Source: Geothrix sp. SG200 (GTDB taxonomy: Bacteria > Acidobacteriota > Holophagae > Holophagales > Holophagaceae). From it: a DNA stretch of 64,000 nucleotides. Made by a program: the position numbers and the translations under genes. The notes beneath the pieces are model-generated. The model had not been told where the DNA came from, ran no database searches, and was given only the letters and a program-made list of their open reading frames with translations. Positions 1-8,265 of the stretch are shown in pieces (the stretch's first letter is position 1; the number at the start of each line of letters is the position of its first letter). Location of the stretch: the NCBI RefSeq assembly GCF_022808935.1, contig NZ_JAKZFR010000001.1, positions 372,001 to 436,000 of the forward strand, in the 5' to 3' direction.

Positions 1-1490
1 TCCATGAGCATGTTGCTCATGCGGGCCATGACCTCCTGGTTGTCCACGAGCTTCTGGCCCAGCACCTGCACCGCCAGGCCCGCGGCCAGCATGCACTGGC
101 GCTTGCTGAGCTCCACGCCGTGCTTCAGGCGGGCGAGGGGGCCCGTGAAGCTCTCGGCCTTGATCGGGTTGGAGATCTCCTTGGCCACCTGCTGGCCGAA
201 CTGCATGAGCGGCAGCTCACCCTTCATGGCGCGCTTGAGCAGCGTGCCGGCGATGAGGAGGCGGTTGATCTCGTTGGTGCCCTCGAAGATGCGGTTGATG
301 CGGCAGTCGCGCTGGGCCTTCTCGGGCGGGTACTCGGCGCTGAAGCCGTAGCCGCCGAAGGCCTGCACGGCCTCGTCCGCCACGTTGAACAGGGCCTCGC
401 TGGCCCACACCTTCGAGATGCTGCACTCGATGGCGTACTCGTCGATGGCGGCCATCTTGTCGGCGCCGGCCGTGGGGCTGTCCCAGCTGGTGGCGTGGAG
501 GGCGTCGTCGAGGTAGCCGATGGTGCGGAAGTTCAGGGCCTCGGCCACGAAGATCTTGGTGGCCATATCCGCGAGCTTCTGCTGGATGAGCCCGAAGGAG
601 TTGATGGGCTTGCCGAACTGCTGGCGCTCGCCGGTGTACTTGATCGTGTATTCCAGGATGCGCTTCATGCCGCCCTGGCTGCCCACGCCCAGCTTGAACC
701 GGCCGATGTTCAGGATGCCGAAGGCGATCTTGTGGCCCTTGCCGATCTCGCCCAGCAGGCGGTCCTTGGGGATGCGGCAGTTCTCCAGGATGACGGTGCG
801 GGTGGAGCTGCCCTTGATGCCCATCTTCTTCTCTTCGGCGCCCGTGCTCACGCCGGGGTCCGTCTTCTCGACGATGAAGGCGCTGAAGTCCTTGCCGTCC
901 ACCTTGGCGAAGATCACGAAGACATCCGCGAAGCCGGCGTTGGTGATCCACATCTTGGTGCCGTTCAGCACCCAGGTGTCCCCGTCCAGCACGGCCGTGG
1001 CCTTCGCGCCGAGCGCGTCGGAGCCGCTGCCGGCTTCCGTCAGCGCGTAGGCGGCCAGCCACTCACCCGTGGCCAGCTTGGGCAGGTAAGCCTTCTTCTG
1101 GGCCTCGGTGCCGAAGTAGACGATGGGCAGGGTGCCGATGCCGGTGTTGGCGCTGTAGCTCACGGCGAAGCTGCCCTGCTTGCTCATCTCCTCGAGCACG
1201 AGCATGGCCGTGCGCTTGTCCACGTCCATGCCTTCGTAGGCCTCGGGGATCTCCAGGCCCAGGAGGCCCAGCTCGCCGGCCTTCTTCATGAGCTCGATGG
1301 TGAGGGGGAGGTCGAGCTTGTCGATGGCCTCGTCCTTGGGGATGACCTCGCCTTCGATGAAGTCCCGGGCGGCCCGGGCGAACTCCTTGGCGTCATCGCC
1401 GAACTCCTCGGCGGTGAACTGGGGCAGCGCCCCGATGGGGGTCAGCAGGAAACTGCCTCCCTTGACCTGCTCTGCAGCGGCGGTGCTCAT
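1..1490 (-). CDS. Acyl-CoA dehydrogenase, C-terminus cut by window edge
   Basis: Flavin-dependent acyl-CoA dehydrogenase, expected to oxidise an acyl-CoA to the trans-2-enoyl-CoA in fatty-acid beta-oxidation. About 495 codons are in the window and the C-terminal extension typical of VLCAD/ACAD9-like members runs off the left edge. Visible signatures are the nucleotide/flavin-binding stretch ALTEAGSGSDA, the segment WITNAGFADVF, and IFEGTNEINR, whose Glu is the expected catalytic base. The start ATG at 1490 follows a GGAGG motif. It is closely similar along its length to the gene at 2423-4168 on the same strand, so the two are paralogues around menG. The chain-length preference cannot be read from sequence. 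Confidence 0.95.
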   Translation of the reverse strand, partial: MSTAAAEQVKGGSFLLTPIGALPQFTAEEFGDDAKEFARAARDFIEGEVIPKDEAIDKLDLPLTIELMKKAGELGLLGLEIPEAYEGMDVDKRTAMLVLEEMSKQGSFAVSYSANTGIGTLPIVYFGTEAQKKAYLPKLATGEWLAAYALTEAGSGSDALGAKATAVLDGDTWVLNGTKMWITNAGFADVFVIFAKVDGKDFSAFIVEKTDPGVSTGAEEKKMGIKGSSTRTVILENCRIPKDRLLGEIGKGHKIAFGILNIGRFKLGVGSQGGMKRILEYTIKYTGERQQFGKPINSFGLIQQKLADMATKIFVAEALNFRTIGYLDDALHATSWDSPTAGADKMAAIDEYAIECSISKVWASEALFNVADEAVQAFGGYGFSAEYPPEKAQRDCRINRIFEGTNEINRLLIAGTLLKRAMKGELPLMQFGQQVAKEISNPIKAESFTGPLARLKHGVELSKRQCMLAAGLAVQVLGQKLVDNQEVMARMSNMLM

Positions 1491-1662
1491 CTCTGTCCTC
1501 CAGATTGGGTAGGGATCACGATGGGGGTCCCCGTGGCTCTTGGCTAGCCTCTACCTTCGGTCAACGCCCTCTGGGGGGACCGCCTGCTCGCTCTGCTCGC
1601 GAGTCCTCCCGGACCCCTCGTGCCGACGCCAGGCTGGGCCTGACGCCGGTACCACGGGATAT

Positions 1663-1675
1663 ACCTCCGGTAGGT
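1663..1675. promoter_or_regulatory. 13-bp near-palindrome upstream of menG
   Basis: ACCTCCGGTAGGT lies in the divergent space between the acyl-CoA dehydrogenase and menG, just after a GATATA stretch. The same word with one change (ACCTCCGGGAGGT) occurs at 63470-63482, also in a divergent space and also after GATA. It could be a regulator site. It could also be chance, because the half-site resembles a ribosome-binding site. The rest of 1491-1713 is GC-rich with no gene visible. Confidence 0.25.
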
Positions 1676-1713
1676 CTCCTCTCTGGTTCAATGGAATGAC
1701 CCCTGGAGGTTGA

Positions 1714-2406
1714 ATGCCGGAAGGCCGTCACGTGCAGCAGATGTTTTCGGCCATCGCCGGGAAGTACGACCTCCTGAACCATGTGCTCTCGGGCGGCGTG
1801 GACTTCTGGTGGTGGTGGCGCATGGCCCGCCGCGCCGGGGCCGCGCCCGGGAAGCGCTTCTTGGACGTGGCCGCGGGCACCGGGGATTCCAGCGTGGCCC
1901 TGGCCCGCCGCGGCGCCGAGGTGGTGAGCACGGACTTCACCCACGCCATGCTGCGCCTGGGGCCCGCCAAGTTCCAGCGCAAGGGCCTGGCGGACCGCAT
2001 CTGGGCCTCCAGCGACGCGGATGCCCAGCGGCTGCCCTTCAAGGACGCCACCTTCGACGGCATCACCATCTGCTACGGCATCCGCAACGTGGAGGCGCGG
2101 CCCCTGGCCTATGCGGAGTTCCTGCGGGTGCTGAAGCCCGGTGGCCAGCTCACCATCCTGGAGTTCAGCACTCCGGTGGTTCCGGGCCTGAAGGCGCTCT
2201 ACGACTGGTACAGCCTCCGGGTGCTGCCCCGCATCGGCGCATGGATCAGCGGCGACGCCTCGGCCTACACCTACCTTCCCGAGAGCATCCGGGGCTTCCC
2301 GGATCAGCGGGCCCTGGCCTCCGAGCTAGGGACTGCGGGGTTCCGCGAGGTCGGCTGGACGAACCTCACGGGCGGCATCGCCGCCCTGCACACCGGGATC
2401 AAGTAG
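1714..2406 (+). CDS. menG: Demethylmenaquinone methyltransferase (MenG/UbiE family)
   Basis: SAM-dependent C-methyltransferase for the last step of menaquinone synthesis, acting on demethylmenaquinone at the membrane. 230 residues, normal for the family. The N-terminal block FSAIAGKYDLLNHVLS is a UbiE/MenG signature, VAAGTGD is the SAM-binding motif I, and the later YGIRNVEARP block is also typical. ATG at 1714 has GGAGG six bases upstream. It is divergent from the first acyl-CoA dehydrogenase and convergent with the second, so it is probably its own transcription unit. I favour menG over ubiE because no ubiquinone gene is visible, but the family signature alone does not separate the two. Confidence 0.93.
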   Translation: MPEGRHVQQMFSAIAGKYDLLNHVLSGGVDFWWWWRMARRAGAAPGKRFLDVAAGTGDSSVALARRGAEVVSTDFTHAMLRLGPAKFQRKGLADRIWASSDADAQRLPFKDATFDGITICYGIRNVEARPLAYAEFLRVLKPGGQLTILEFSTPVVPGLKALYDWYSLRVLPRIGAWISGDASAYTYLPESIRGFPDQRALASELGTAGFREVGWTNLTGGIAALHTGIK

Positions 2407-2422
2407 CTGATTGGCCGGCCGA

Positions 2423-4168
2423 TCAGCCGATGGGATACCGCCCCTGATCCATGAGGGCCAGGGCGATGCGGTTCCGCAGGACGGAGAGCGGCGCCGGGGC
2501 CGGGGCGCGCATGGCCAGCAGCTCGTCCATGAGGGCGTCCAGGGCCGCTCCGGCGGCCAGCTCGCCGGCCAGCATGCGGGCCTCGGACTGAACCCGGTTC
2601 CAGGCCTCCTGAGCGTAGACCTCGGCCAGGTCCCTGGCCAGGGCGGCCCAGCGGTGGCCGCTGGCGGCCATCTTCCCGGCGCGCACGGCGGCGGACTCCA
2701 TGGCGTAGAGCTCCAGAAGGAGGTTGCTGATGTGGGCCGCGGCCTCCTGGTTGTCGAGGATCTTCGGTCCGTGCTCCGCCTGGGCGCGGGCGATCACGCG
2801 GAGAGCCCGGGCCTTGGCCAGGGCCACGGTGGCCAGCAGGCCGTCCTCCGGCACCTGGGCGGGGGCCGTCCCGGCCTCCACCAGGGGCAGGCCGTCCGTG
2901 CCACTGCAGCGCTTGAGGAAGGTCTGGGCGATGAGCAGACGGTTGATCTCGTTGGTGCCCTCGAAGATGCGGTTGATGCGGCAGTCGCGGTAGATCTTCT
3001 CGGCCGGGTACTCGGCGCTGAAGCCGGCGCCGCCGAAGGTCTGCAGGGCGTCGTCGGCGGTGGCGAAGAGGGCCTCGCTGCCCCACACCTTGGCCATGGA
3101 GGCTTCCATGGCGTACTCCTCGATGGCCTTCATCTTGTCGGCGCCGCCGGTCTCGCTCTCCCAGCTCGTGTGGCCCAGGGCCTCGTCCAGGTAGCCGATG
3201 GTGCGGAAGTTCATGCTCTCGCCCACGAAGATCCGCACGGCCATGTTGGCCAGCTTCTGCTGGATGAGGCCGAAGGCCGTGAGGGGTTTGCCGAACTGGG
3301 TGCGCTCTCCGGCGTACTTCAGGGTGTATTCGAGCACGCGCTTGCCGGCCCCGGCGGAGCTGGCGCCCAGCTTGAAGCGGCCCACGTTCAGGATGCCGAA
3401 GGCGATGCGGGCGCCCTTGCCCTTGCCGCCCAGGATCCGGTCCTCGGGGATGCGGCAGTTGTCGAGGATGACCGTGCGGGTGGAGCTTCCCTTGATCCCG
3501 AGCTTCTTCTCCTCGGCGCCGGTGCTCACGCCAGGATCGGCGCGCTCCACGATGAACGCGCTGAGGTGGGTGCCGTTGACCTTGGCGAAGACCACGAAGA
3601 CATCCGCGAAGCCGGCGTTGGTGATCCAGGCCTTGGTTCCGTTCAGCACCCAGTGGCCGTCCTCCAGCACGGCGGTGGCCTTGGCGCCCAGCGCGTCGGA
3701 GCCGCTGCCGGCCTCGGTCAGGGCGTAGGCCGCCACCCACTCGCCGCTGGCGAGCTTCGGCAGGTACTTCGCCTTCTGCTCGTGGTTCCCGAAGTAGACG
3801 ATGGGCAGGGTGCCGATGCTGGTGTGGGCGCCGTAGCTGGTGGAGAAGCTGGCCTGCTTGGCCATCTCCTCCAGCACCAGGAGGGCGGTCTTCTTCTCCA
3901 GGTCCAGGCCCCCGTAGGCCTCGGGGATCTCGATGCCCAGGATGCCCAGCTCGCCGGCCTTGCGCAGCAGCTCGCGGTTCAGGTCGAGGTCGAGATGGTC
4001 GATCGCCTCGTCCCGGGGCATGACTTCGCCGCTGACGAAGTCGCGGGCGGCCTCGGCGATGGCGAGCGCCTCCTCGCTGCTCTCCTCGGGCGTGAACTGG
4101 GGCAGGGCGCCCGCGGGGTGGAACATGAAGCTGGCGCCGCGCACGGACAGGATGCTGGTCTCGGCCAT
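2423..4168 (-). CDS. Acyl-CoA dehydrogenase (VLCAD/ACAD9-like)
   Basis: Complete 581-residue acyl-CoA dehydrogenase, a close paralogue of the gene at the window start. It is longer than the roughly 380-residue short/medium-chain enzymes because of a C-terminal helical domain. It shows ALTEAGSGSDALGAK (substrate/flavin region, about residue 150), WITNAGFADVFVVFAKV, and RIFEGTNEINRLLIA with the catalytic Glu. A GGAGG motif precedes ATG 4168. Its 3' end lies 16 bases from the convergent menG stop. It probably acts in fatty-acid oxidation with the other copy; different chain-length preferences are a guess. Confidence 0.95.
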   Translation of the reverse strand: MAETSILSVRGASFMFHPAGALPQFTPEESSEEALAIAEAARDFVSGEVMPRDEAIDHLDLDLNRELLRKAGELGILGIEIPEAYGGLDLEKKTALLVLEEMAKQASFSTSYGAHTSIGTLPIVYFGNHEQKAKYLPKLASGEWVAAYALTEAGSGSDALGAKATAVLEDGHWVLNGTKAWITNAGFADVFVVFAKVNGTHLSAFIVERADPGVSTGAEEKKLGIKGSSTRTVILDNCRIPEDRILGGKGKGARIAFGILNVGRFKLGASSAGAGKRVLEYTLKYAGERTQFGKPLTAFGLIQQKLANMAVRIFVGESMNFRTIGYLDEALGHTSWESETGGADKMKAIEEYAMEASMAKVWGSEALFATADDALQTFGGAGFSAEYPAEKIYRDCRINRIFEGTNEINRLLIAQTFLKRCSGTDGLPLVEAGTAPAQVPEDGLLATVALAKARALRVIARAQAEHGPKILDNQEAAAHISNLLLELYAMESAAVRAGKMAASGHRWAALARDLAEVYAQEAWNRVQSEARMLAGELAAGAALDALMDELLAMRAPAPAPLSVLRNRIALALMDQGRYPIG

Positions 4169-4250
4169 AACGGACCTCCCGACCTCCTGATCATCTACCC
4201 GGAGTCAGGCTCCCTCCAGAGGGGAGTGGGGGACCTGGGTCACATTCTGG

Positions 4251-4799
4251 CTAAAGCAGCCGTTTCTGGCCCTTGGGGTGGCTCAGGACGACCTCCTTGA
4301 CCCGGTGGATCCAGCCCGGCCGGTCCTTGGGATCCAGGCGCTCGAAGGGGATGGACCGTTCCTCCAGGAGCTTGTCCACCAGCTTGTCGATGGCCTCGGC
4401 GAAGAAAGTGTCCGTGTCCCGCACGCCGTCCGCCGCCAGGTGCCCTGAGAACGGCACCTTGAAGAGCAGGTCGTAGCCCTTCATCCAGTGGTGCATGAAG
4501 CGCTCGATGGGCAGCTGGCGGCCGAAGGCCAGCATCATGTAGGCGTAGTTGTCGAGCACGCTTCGGTCGCACACCACCACGTCATGCTGGCTGGCGGAAC
4601 GGATCTCCTCGGCCATCTGGGTGAAGAAGATCCAGGTCTGCGCCTCGAGGGAGGTCTTCTGGTTGATGGGCAGGGGCGAGAGGCGCGCCACCTCCTTCAC
4701 GATGTCCACATGGACCCCGTCCCGCTTGAGGGCCGCGGCCAGCTCATAGCAGAGCGTGGTCTTGCCCACGCCGTGCGTGCCGATGAAGGCGATCTTCAC
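4251..4799 (-). CDS. P-loop ATPase/kinase-like protein (AAA_28-type)
   Basis: 182-residue nucleotide-binding protein. The Walker A motif GTHGVGKTT starts at residue 7, and VVVCDRSVLDNYAYM near residue 80 is a Walker B/kinase-like strand, as in small AAA_28 or deoxynucleoside-kinase-like proteins of unknown substrate. The start is GTG 4799: an ATG-started reading extends upstream only through the adjacent repeats, whereas GTG 4799 has GGAGG six bases before it and gives the standard VKIAFIGTHG beginning. The GTG overlaps the TGA of the preceding 46-codon repeat ORF (GTGA), and its ribosome-binding site is buried in the hairpin at 4802-4816. It is the last gene of the gpmI-PAS-repeat chain. Confidence 0.85.
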   Translation of the reverse strand: MKIAFIGTHGVGKTTLCYELAAALKRDGVHVDIVKEVARLSPLPINQKTSLEAQTWIFFTQMAEEIRSASQHDVVVCDRSVLDNYAYMMLAFGRQLPIERFMHHWMKGYDLLFKVPFSGHLAADGVRDTDTFFAEAIDKLVDKLLEERSIPFERLDPKDRPGWIHRVKEVVLSHPKGQKRLL

Positions 4800-4936
4800 T
4801 CGGCACCTCCGGTGCCTCGCCCTTCGGGCTTCGCCTTCGGCAAAGTGGCCCTCCATGTATCGGCCAGCGCACCGCGCTGTCCTCCCACGCGCTCGCGCTC
4901 GTGGACATGGAGCCTTTGCTGTCGCTGCATGCTCAC
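4796..4936 (-). CDS. 46-codon coupling ORF, repeat copy 2
   Basis: Second of two tandem mini-ORFs. It starts at GTG 4936, overlapping the TGA of copy 1 (GTGA), and stops at TGA 4798-4796, overlapping the GTG of the ATPase gene. The predicted peptide is Arg/Gly/Ala-rich, near-identical to copy 1, and resembles no protein family I know. Each copy carries its own GGAGG and start. It may be a real leader peptide that couples translation, or a by-product of a repeat that happens to stay in frame. Treat expression as unproven. Confidence 0.4.
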   Translation of the reverse strand: MSMQRQQRLHVHERERVGGQRGALADTWRATLPKAKPEGRGTGGAE

Positions 4937-5069
4937 TCGGCACCTCCGGTGCCTCGCCCTTCGGGCTTCGCCTTCGGCAAAGTGGCCCTCCATGTATCGG
5001 CGAGCGCACCGCGCAGTCCTCCTGCTCGCTGGCGCTCGTGGACATGGAGCCTTCGCTGTCGCTCCGTGC
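4796..5069. repeat. Two tandem 137-bp direct repeats
   Basis: Copies at 4796-4932 and 4933-5069 are mostly identical, with differences clustered in the middle and at the promoter-proximal end. On the minus strand each copy ends in a perfect hairpin, GGCACC-GGA-GGTGCC (4802-4816 and 4939-4953), that contains the GGAGG ribosome-binding site of the next start codon, followed by GTGA. The repeat thus copies a complete stop/start junction. The stretch TGTCCTCCC followed by a GCTCG-rich segment (about 4877-4900) recurs near 51201 in the tRNA-linked array. Confidence 0.9.
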
Positions 5070-5073
5070 TCAT
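4933..5073 (-). CDS. 46-codon coupling ORF, repeat copy 1
   Basis: First of the two mini-ORFs downstream of the PAS sensor gene. ATG 5073 overlaps the sensor's TGA stop (ATGA), and the ORF ends in TGA 4935-4933, which overlaps the GTG of copy 2. It has the same length as copy 2 (141 nt) and a nearly identical second half. No signal peptide, membrane segment or known motif is visible. The overlaps at both ends suggest translational coupling; whether the peptide matters is unknown. Confidence 0.4.
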   Translation of the reverse strand: MSTERQRRLHVHERQRAGGLRGALADTWRATLPKAKPEGRGTGGAE

Positions 5074-6683
5074 GATCCGTCCCCTTCCGTCCTCTGGGCA
5101 CGGAGTGCCTGCATTTCATCCCTGAGCTTCTGGGCGCAGTCGGGGCAGACGCCGTGGGTGAAGGTGGCTTCCGTGTGCTCGGAAAGGTAGGTCTCGATCT
5201 GGCTCCAGTAGCCGTGGTCGTCTCGGACCTTCTTGCAGCTGCTGCAGATGGGGAGCATGCCGCTGAGCTGCTTCACGTCGGCCAGCGCCTGGGTCAGCCC
5301 TTCGATCAGCCGCTCCCGCTCCGCCTCCATGCGCCGGCGTTCCGTGATGTCGCGGGTGACGCCCTGGAAGCCCAGCAGGCGTCCATCCTCGCCCCAGACG
5401 ATCCGCCACTGCGCTTCGACCTGGATCTCCCGGCCATCCCTGCGCCTCACGGTCGCCTGCATCAGGTCATCCTCGAAGGGTTGGGACCCCGGGGGGAGCT
5501 GGTGGGCCCGGGCCATGCGCTCCCGCACGATTTCGCTGCCCTTCCGGGAAAGGGCTCGCTCCTCGGGACCGAGGGCCATGAATTCTTCGGGGGTCCAACC
5601 CCGCTGGCGGAGGATGGAGGGGCTGATGTAGGTGAGCCGCCCCTCGGGGTCCATGGACCAGATGACATCCCCGAGGTTCTCGGCCAGCAACCGGTACTTG
5701 GCCTCCTGGGCGGCCAGCTGGGCTTGATCCTCCATCTGGCGGATCCAGGAGGAGCGGGCCTGCCAGCCCAGGGCCAGGGTGAGGGCGGCCAGGCCGAGGA
5801 CCGCCGCGGCGGCGAAGGCCGCCTGGTGGCGCCAGGTCCGGAGGTACTCGGACTGGGCCAGGCCCACGAGGATGTAGAACACGGGCCGGCCGGTCTTCCG
5901 CATGACGTAGGTCCGGTGCACGCCATCCAGGACCGACCGCTCGCTGAAGTGGAAGGTGCTGTTCCCTGCCTGCACGGCCCGCAGGTAGGTTCCCTGGATC
6001 CGAGTCGTGCCGGTCATCCGCTGTTGGCCCTCGAAGTCCGGGTACCGGGCCAGGAGGCTGAGATCCTGGCCCCGCAGGGACACGGATCCGTGCCGGCCCA
6101 CATCCAGGTGGGACATGGTCCGGGCCAGCTGCTCCGTGGGGAGCATGGCGAAGACCCCGCCCGCGAACCGCCCATCGGCGCGGACCATCCGGCGGGCCAG
6201 GACGATGACCCAGGCTCCCGAGGGCCCCCGGACGGGCCGCGAGATGGCCAACTCATCCCCGGCCAGTGCCTTGAGCTGGGCGAAGAAAGGCTGGTCCCCC
6301 ACGTTTCCGGGGGCCTGGACCGGGGCGGCCTGCAGGACCCGGCCGGTGGCATCCGCCACCTGCAGGGAGGTCAGCAGGCCCACCCGCCGGAACTGGGTCT
6401 GGACGAGGGCTCCGATCCGGTGGTGGCCCGGGTCCTGGTGGGCTTCGTCCTGGATGGACTGGAGGGTCAGGTCGATCCGGTGGACCGTGTCCTCCACGTT
6501 GTCCTCCAGGACCTCAGCCAGGTTCTGCGTCGCGGCCTCCGCGCGCTCCACGTAATGCCGGTGACTCAGGACCAGCAGCCACGCCGCGGTGAAGGCGGCC
6601 AGGAGGTTGAACAGGACCAGCAGTGCCCCCACGCCCTTGATGAAGGTGGACGGGCTGAGCCTGGGGCGGGGCCGGTCGGTCAT
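5070..6683 (-). CDS. Membrane sensor with PAS domain and C-terminal Cys cluster
   Basis: 537-residue membrane sensor. A transmembrane helix near residues 14-38 and a second near 287-310 enclose an extracytoplasmic Cache/PDC-like sensing region. A PAS domain follows at about 335-455, with the typical ending GFQGVTRDITERRRMEAE. The last 60 residues hold two CxxC pairs (ICSSCKK and GVCPDC) around a GYW motif, a small probable zinc-ribbon seen at the end of some PAS proteins. No histidine kinase, GGDEF, EAL or methyl-accepting domain is present, so the output is unknown. It starts 9 bp after the gpmI stop and overlaps the next mini-ORF by ATGA. Confidence 0.8.
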   Translation of the reverse strand: MTDRPRPRLSPSTFIKGVGALLVLFNLLAAFTAAWLLVLSHRHYVERAEAATQNLAEVLEDNVEDTVHRIDLTLQSIQDEAHQDPGHHRIGALVQTQFRRVGLLTSLQVADATGRVLQAAPVQAPGNVGDQPFFAQLKALAGDELAISRPVRGPSGAWVIVLARRMVRADGRFAGGVFAMLPTEQLARTMSHLDVGRHGSVSLRGQDLSLLARYPDFEGQQRMTGTTRIQGTYLRAVQAGNSTFHFSERSVLDGVHRTYVMRKTGRPVFYILVGLAQSEYLRTWRHQAAFAAAAVLGLAALTLALGWQARSSWIRQMEDQAQLAAQEAKYRLLAENLGDVIWSMDPEGRLTYISPSILRQRGWTPEEFMALGPEERALSRKGSEIVRERMARAHQLPPGSQPFEDDLMQATVRRRDGREIQVEAQWRIVWGEDGRLLGFQGVTRDITERRRMEAERERLIEGLTQALADVKQLSGMLPICSSCKKVRDDHGYWSQIETYLSEHTEATFTHGVCPDCAQKLRDEMQALRAQRTEGDGS

Positions 6684-6692
6684 GCGATCTCG

Positions 6693-8216
6693 TCAGAACA
6701 GGCTCGCGCCGTCCATGGCCTGGGGCTGGGGCAGACCGAAGAGCTTCAGGAGGGTGGGGGCCACGTCGCTGAGGGCGCCTCCGGCTCGCAGCTGGAAGGC
6801 CTCGAAGCCCCGGGCCACGAGGACCGCGGGGACCGGATTCAGGGTGTGCGAGGTGTGGGGATTGCCGCCTTCGTCTCGCATGCACTCGCAGTTGCCGTGG
6901 TCGGCGGTGATGAAGAGGGCGCCGCCCATGGCCAGGGTGGCGTCGGCGATGCGGCCCACGGCGGCGTCCACGGCCTCGCAGGCGGTCACGGCGGCTTTCA
7001 GGTCCCCGGTGTGGCCGATCATGTCGGGGTTGGCCAGGTTGCAGACCAGGAACCGGTACTCGCGGGAGCGGATGGCGGATTCGAGGCCCTGGCTCACGTC
7101 GGCCAGGCTCATCTCGGGCTGCAGGTCGTAGGTGGCCACCTTGGGGGAGGGCACCAGGCGGCGCTCCTCGGCCTCGAAGGGCGCCTCCCGGCCGCCGTTG
7201 AAGAAGTAGGTGACGTGGGCGTACTTCTCGGTTTCGGCCGTGCGGAACTGCTTCCAGCCCTGGGCGGAGATGAGCTCGCCCAGGATGTGCTCCAGGCTCT
7301 GGGGCGGGTAGGCCACGGAGACGTAGGGATCCAGCTCGATGTCGTAAGCCGTGAAGGTGACCAGCCTCACCGCCGGCCGGTGCTTCGGCGCGAAGCCCTT
7401 GAAGTCCGGATGCACCAGGGCATGGCACATCTGGCGGGCCCGGTCGGCGCGGAAGTTGAACCACAGCACGCCGTCCCCATCGGCGATGGGGTGGAAGGCG
7501 GCGAGCTTGGTGGGGGCCACGAACTCGTCCGTCTCGCCGCGGGCGTAGGCGGCCTGGATGGCGGCCAGGGCGTCCGGCGCGGCCTGGGGGGCCTCGCCGT
7601 CCACGTAGAGCTTCCAGGCCTGCTCCGTGCGCTCCCAGCGCTTGTCCCGGTCCATGGCCGTGTAGCGCCCGCAGACGGAGCCGATCGTCACCAGCGGCGT
7701 GTTCCGCAGCTGGAAGGCCAGCCACTGGAGGTAGCCGTCGGCGCTCTTCTGGCCCGTGTCCCGGCCGTCCGTGATGGCGTGGATGGTGGTGGGCACGCCC
7801 TCGGCCTGGGCCCACTGGGCCAGCGCCACGAGGTGGTTCTGGTGGCTGTGCACGCCGCCGTCGCTCACGAGGCCCATGAGGTGGAGCCGCTTCCCGGAGG
7901 CCTTCAGCCCCGCCAGCAGGGCCCCCATGGCCGCATTCTCCCGGAAGGTTCCCCGCCGGATGGCCGCGTCGATGCGGGTCAGCTCCTGCCATACCACGCG
8001 GCCCGCGCCCAGGTTCATGTGCCCCACCTCCGAGTTGCCGAACTGCCCGTCGGGCAGGCCCACGGCCTCGCCGCTGGTGAAGAGCTGGGTGGTGGCGTAG
8101 GCCTTCCGCAGCGCGTTGAAGCGCGGCATGGCGGCGACGAAGGTGGCGTCGAAGGCGTTCCGGGGTCCATCGCCGAAGCCGTCGAGGATGAGGAGGGTGA
8201 TGGGGCCGGGGATCAT
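6693..8216 (-). CDS. gpmI: 2,3-bisphosphoglycerate-independent phosphoglycerate mutase
   Basis: Interconverts 3- and 2-phosphoglycerate in glycolysis/gluconeogenesis using two metal ions. 507 residues, normal for GpmI. LLILDGFGDG at the N-terminus supplies a metal-binding Asp, GNSEVGHMNLGAGR holds the nucleophilic Ser, and FITADHGNCE carries the C-terminal metal ligands. ATG 8216 is chosen because MIPGPITLLILDGFG is the family start, with AAAGG upstream; longer starts would run into the inverted-repeat arm at 8228-8262. It heads a minus-strand chain with the PAS sensor. Confidence 0.96.
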   Translation of the reverse strand: MIPGPITLLILDGFGDGPRNAFDATFVAAMPRFNALRKAYATTQLFTSGEAVGLPDGQFGNSEVGHMNLGAGRVVWQELTRIDAAIRRGTFRENAAMGALLAGLKASGKRLHLMGLVSDGGVHSHQNHLVALAQWAQAEGVPTTIHAITDGRDTGQKSADGYLQWLAFQLRNTPLVTIGSVCGRYTAMDRDKRWERTEQAWKLYVDGEAPQAAPDALAAIQAAYARGETDEFVAPTKLAAFHPIADGDGVLWFNFRADRARQMCHALVHPDFKGFAPKHRPAVRLVTFTAYDIELDPYVSVAYPPQSLEHILGELISAQGWKQFRTAETEKYAHVTYFFNGGREAPFEAEERRLVPSPKVATYDLQPEMSLADVSQGLESAIRSREYRFLVCNLANPDMIGHTGDLKAAVTACEAVDAAVGRIADATLAMGGALFITADHGNCECMRDEGGNPHTSHTLNPVPAVLVARGFEAFQLRAGGALSDVAPTLLKLFGLPQPQAMDGASLF

Positions 8217-8227
8217 GAATGCCTTTG

Positions 8228-8262
8228 GAACGCGAAGGGCGCGAAGGGGGCGAAGAAGGCGA
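8228..8262 (+). repeat. Left terminal inverted repeat of the GxxExxY cassette
   Basis: 35-bp purine-rich arm made of reiterated gcgaag words. Its inverted partner is 8656-8690; by eye 28 of 35 positions pair, including the outer ten (gaacgcgaag). It sits 11 bp upstream of the gpmI start codon. Confidence 0.75.
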
Positions 8263-8265
8263 ATC

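Noticed and set aside
1491-1713. Displaced end of the acyl-CoA dehydrogenase or menG in the GC-rich gap
   Set aside because: Some words (GAGTCCTCCC and GCTCG runs) recall the other inserts, but I could not align a second copy of either gene end convincingly.
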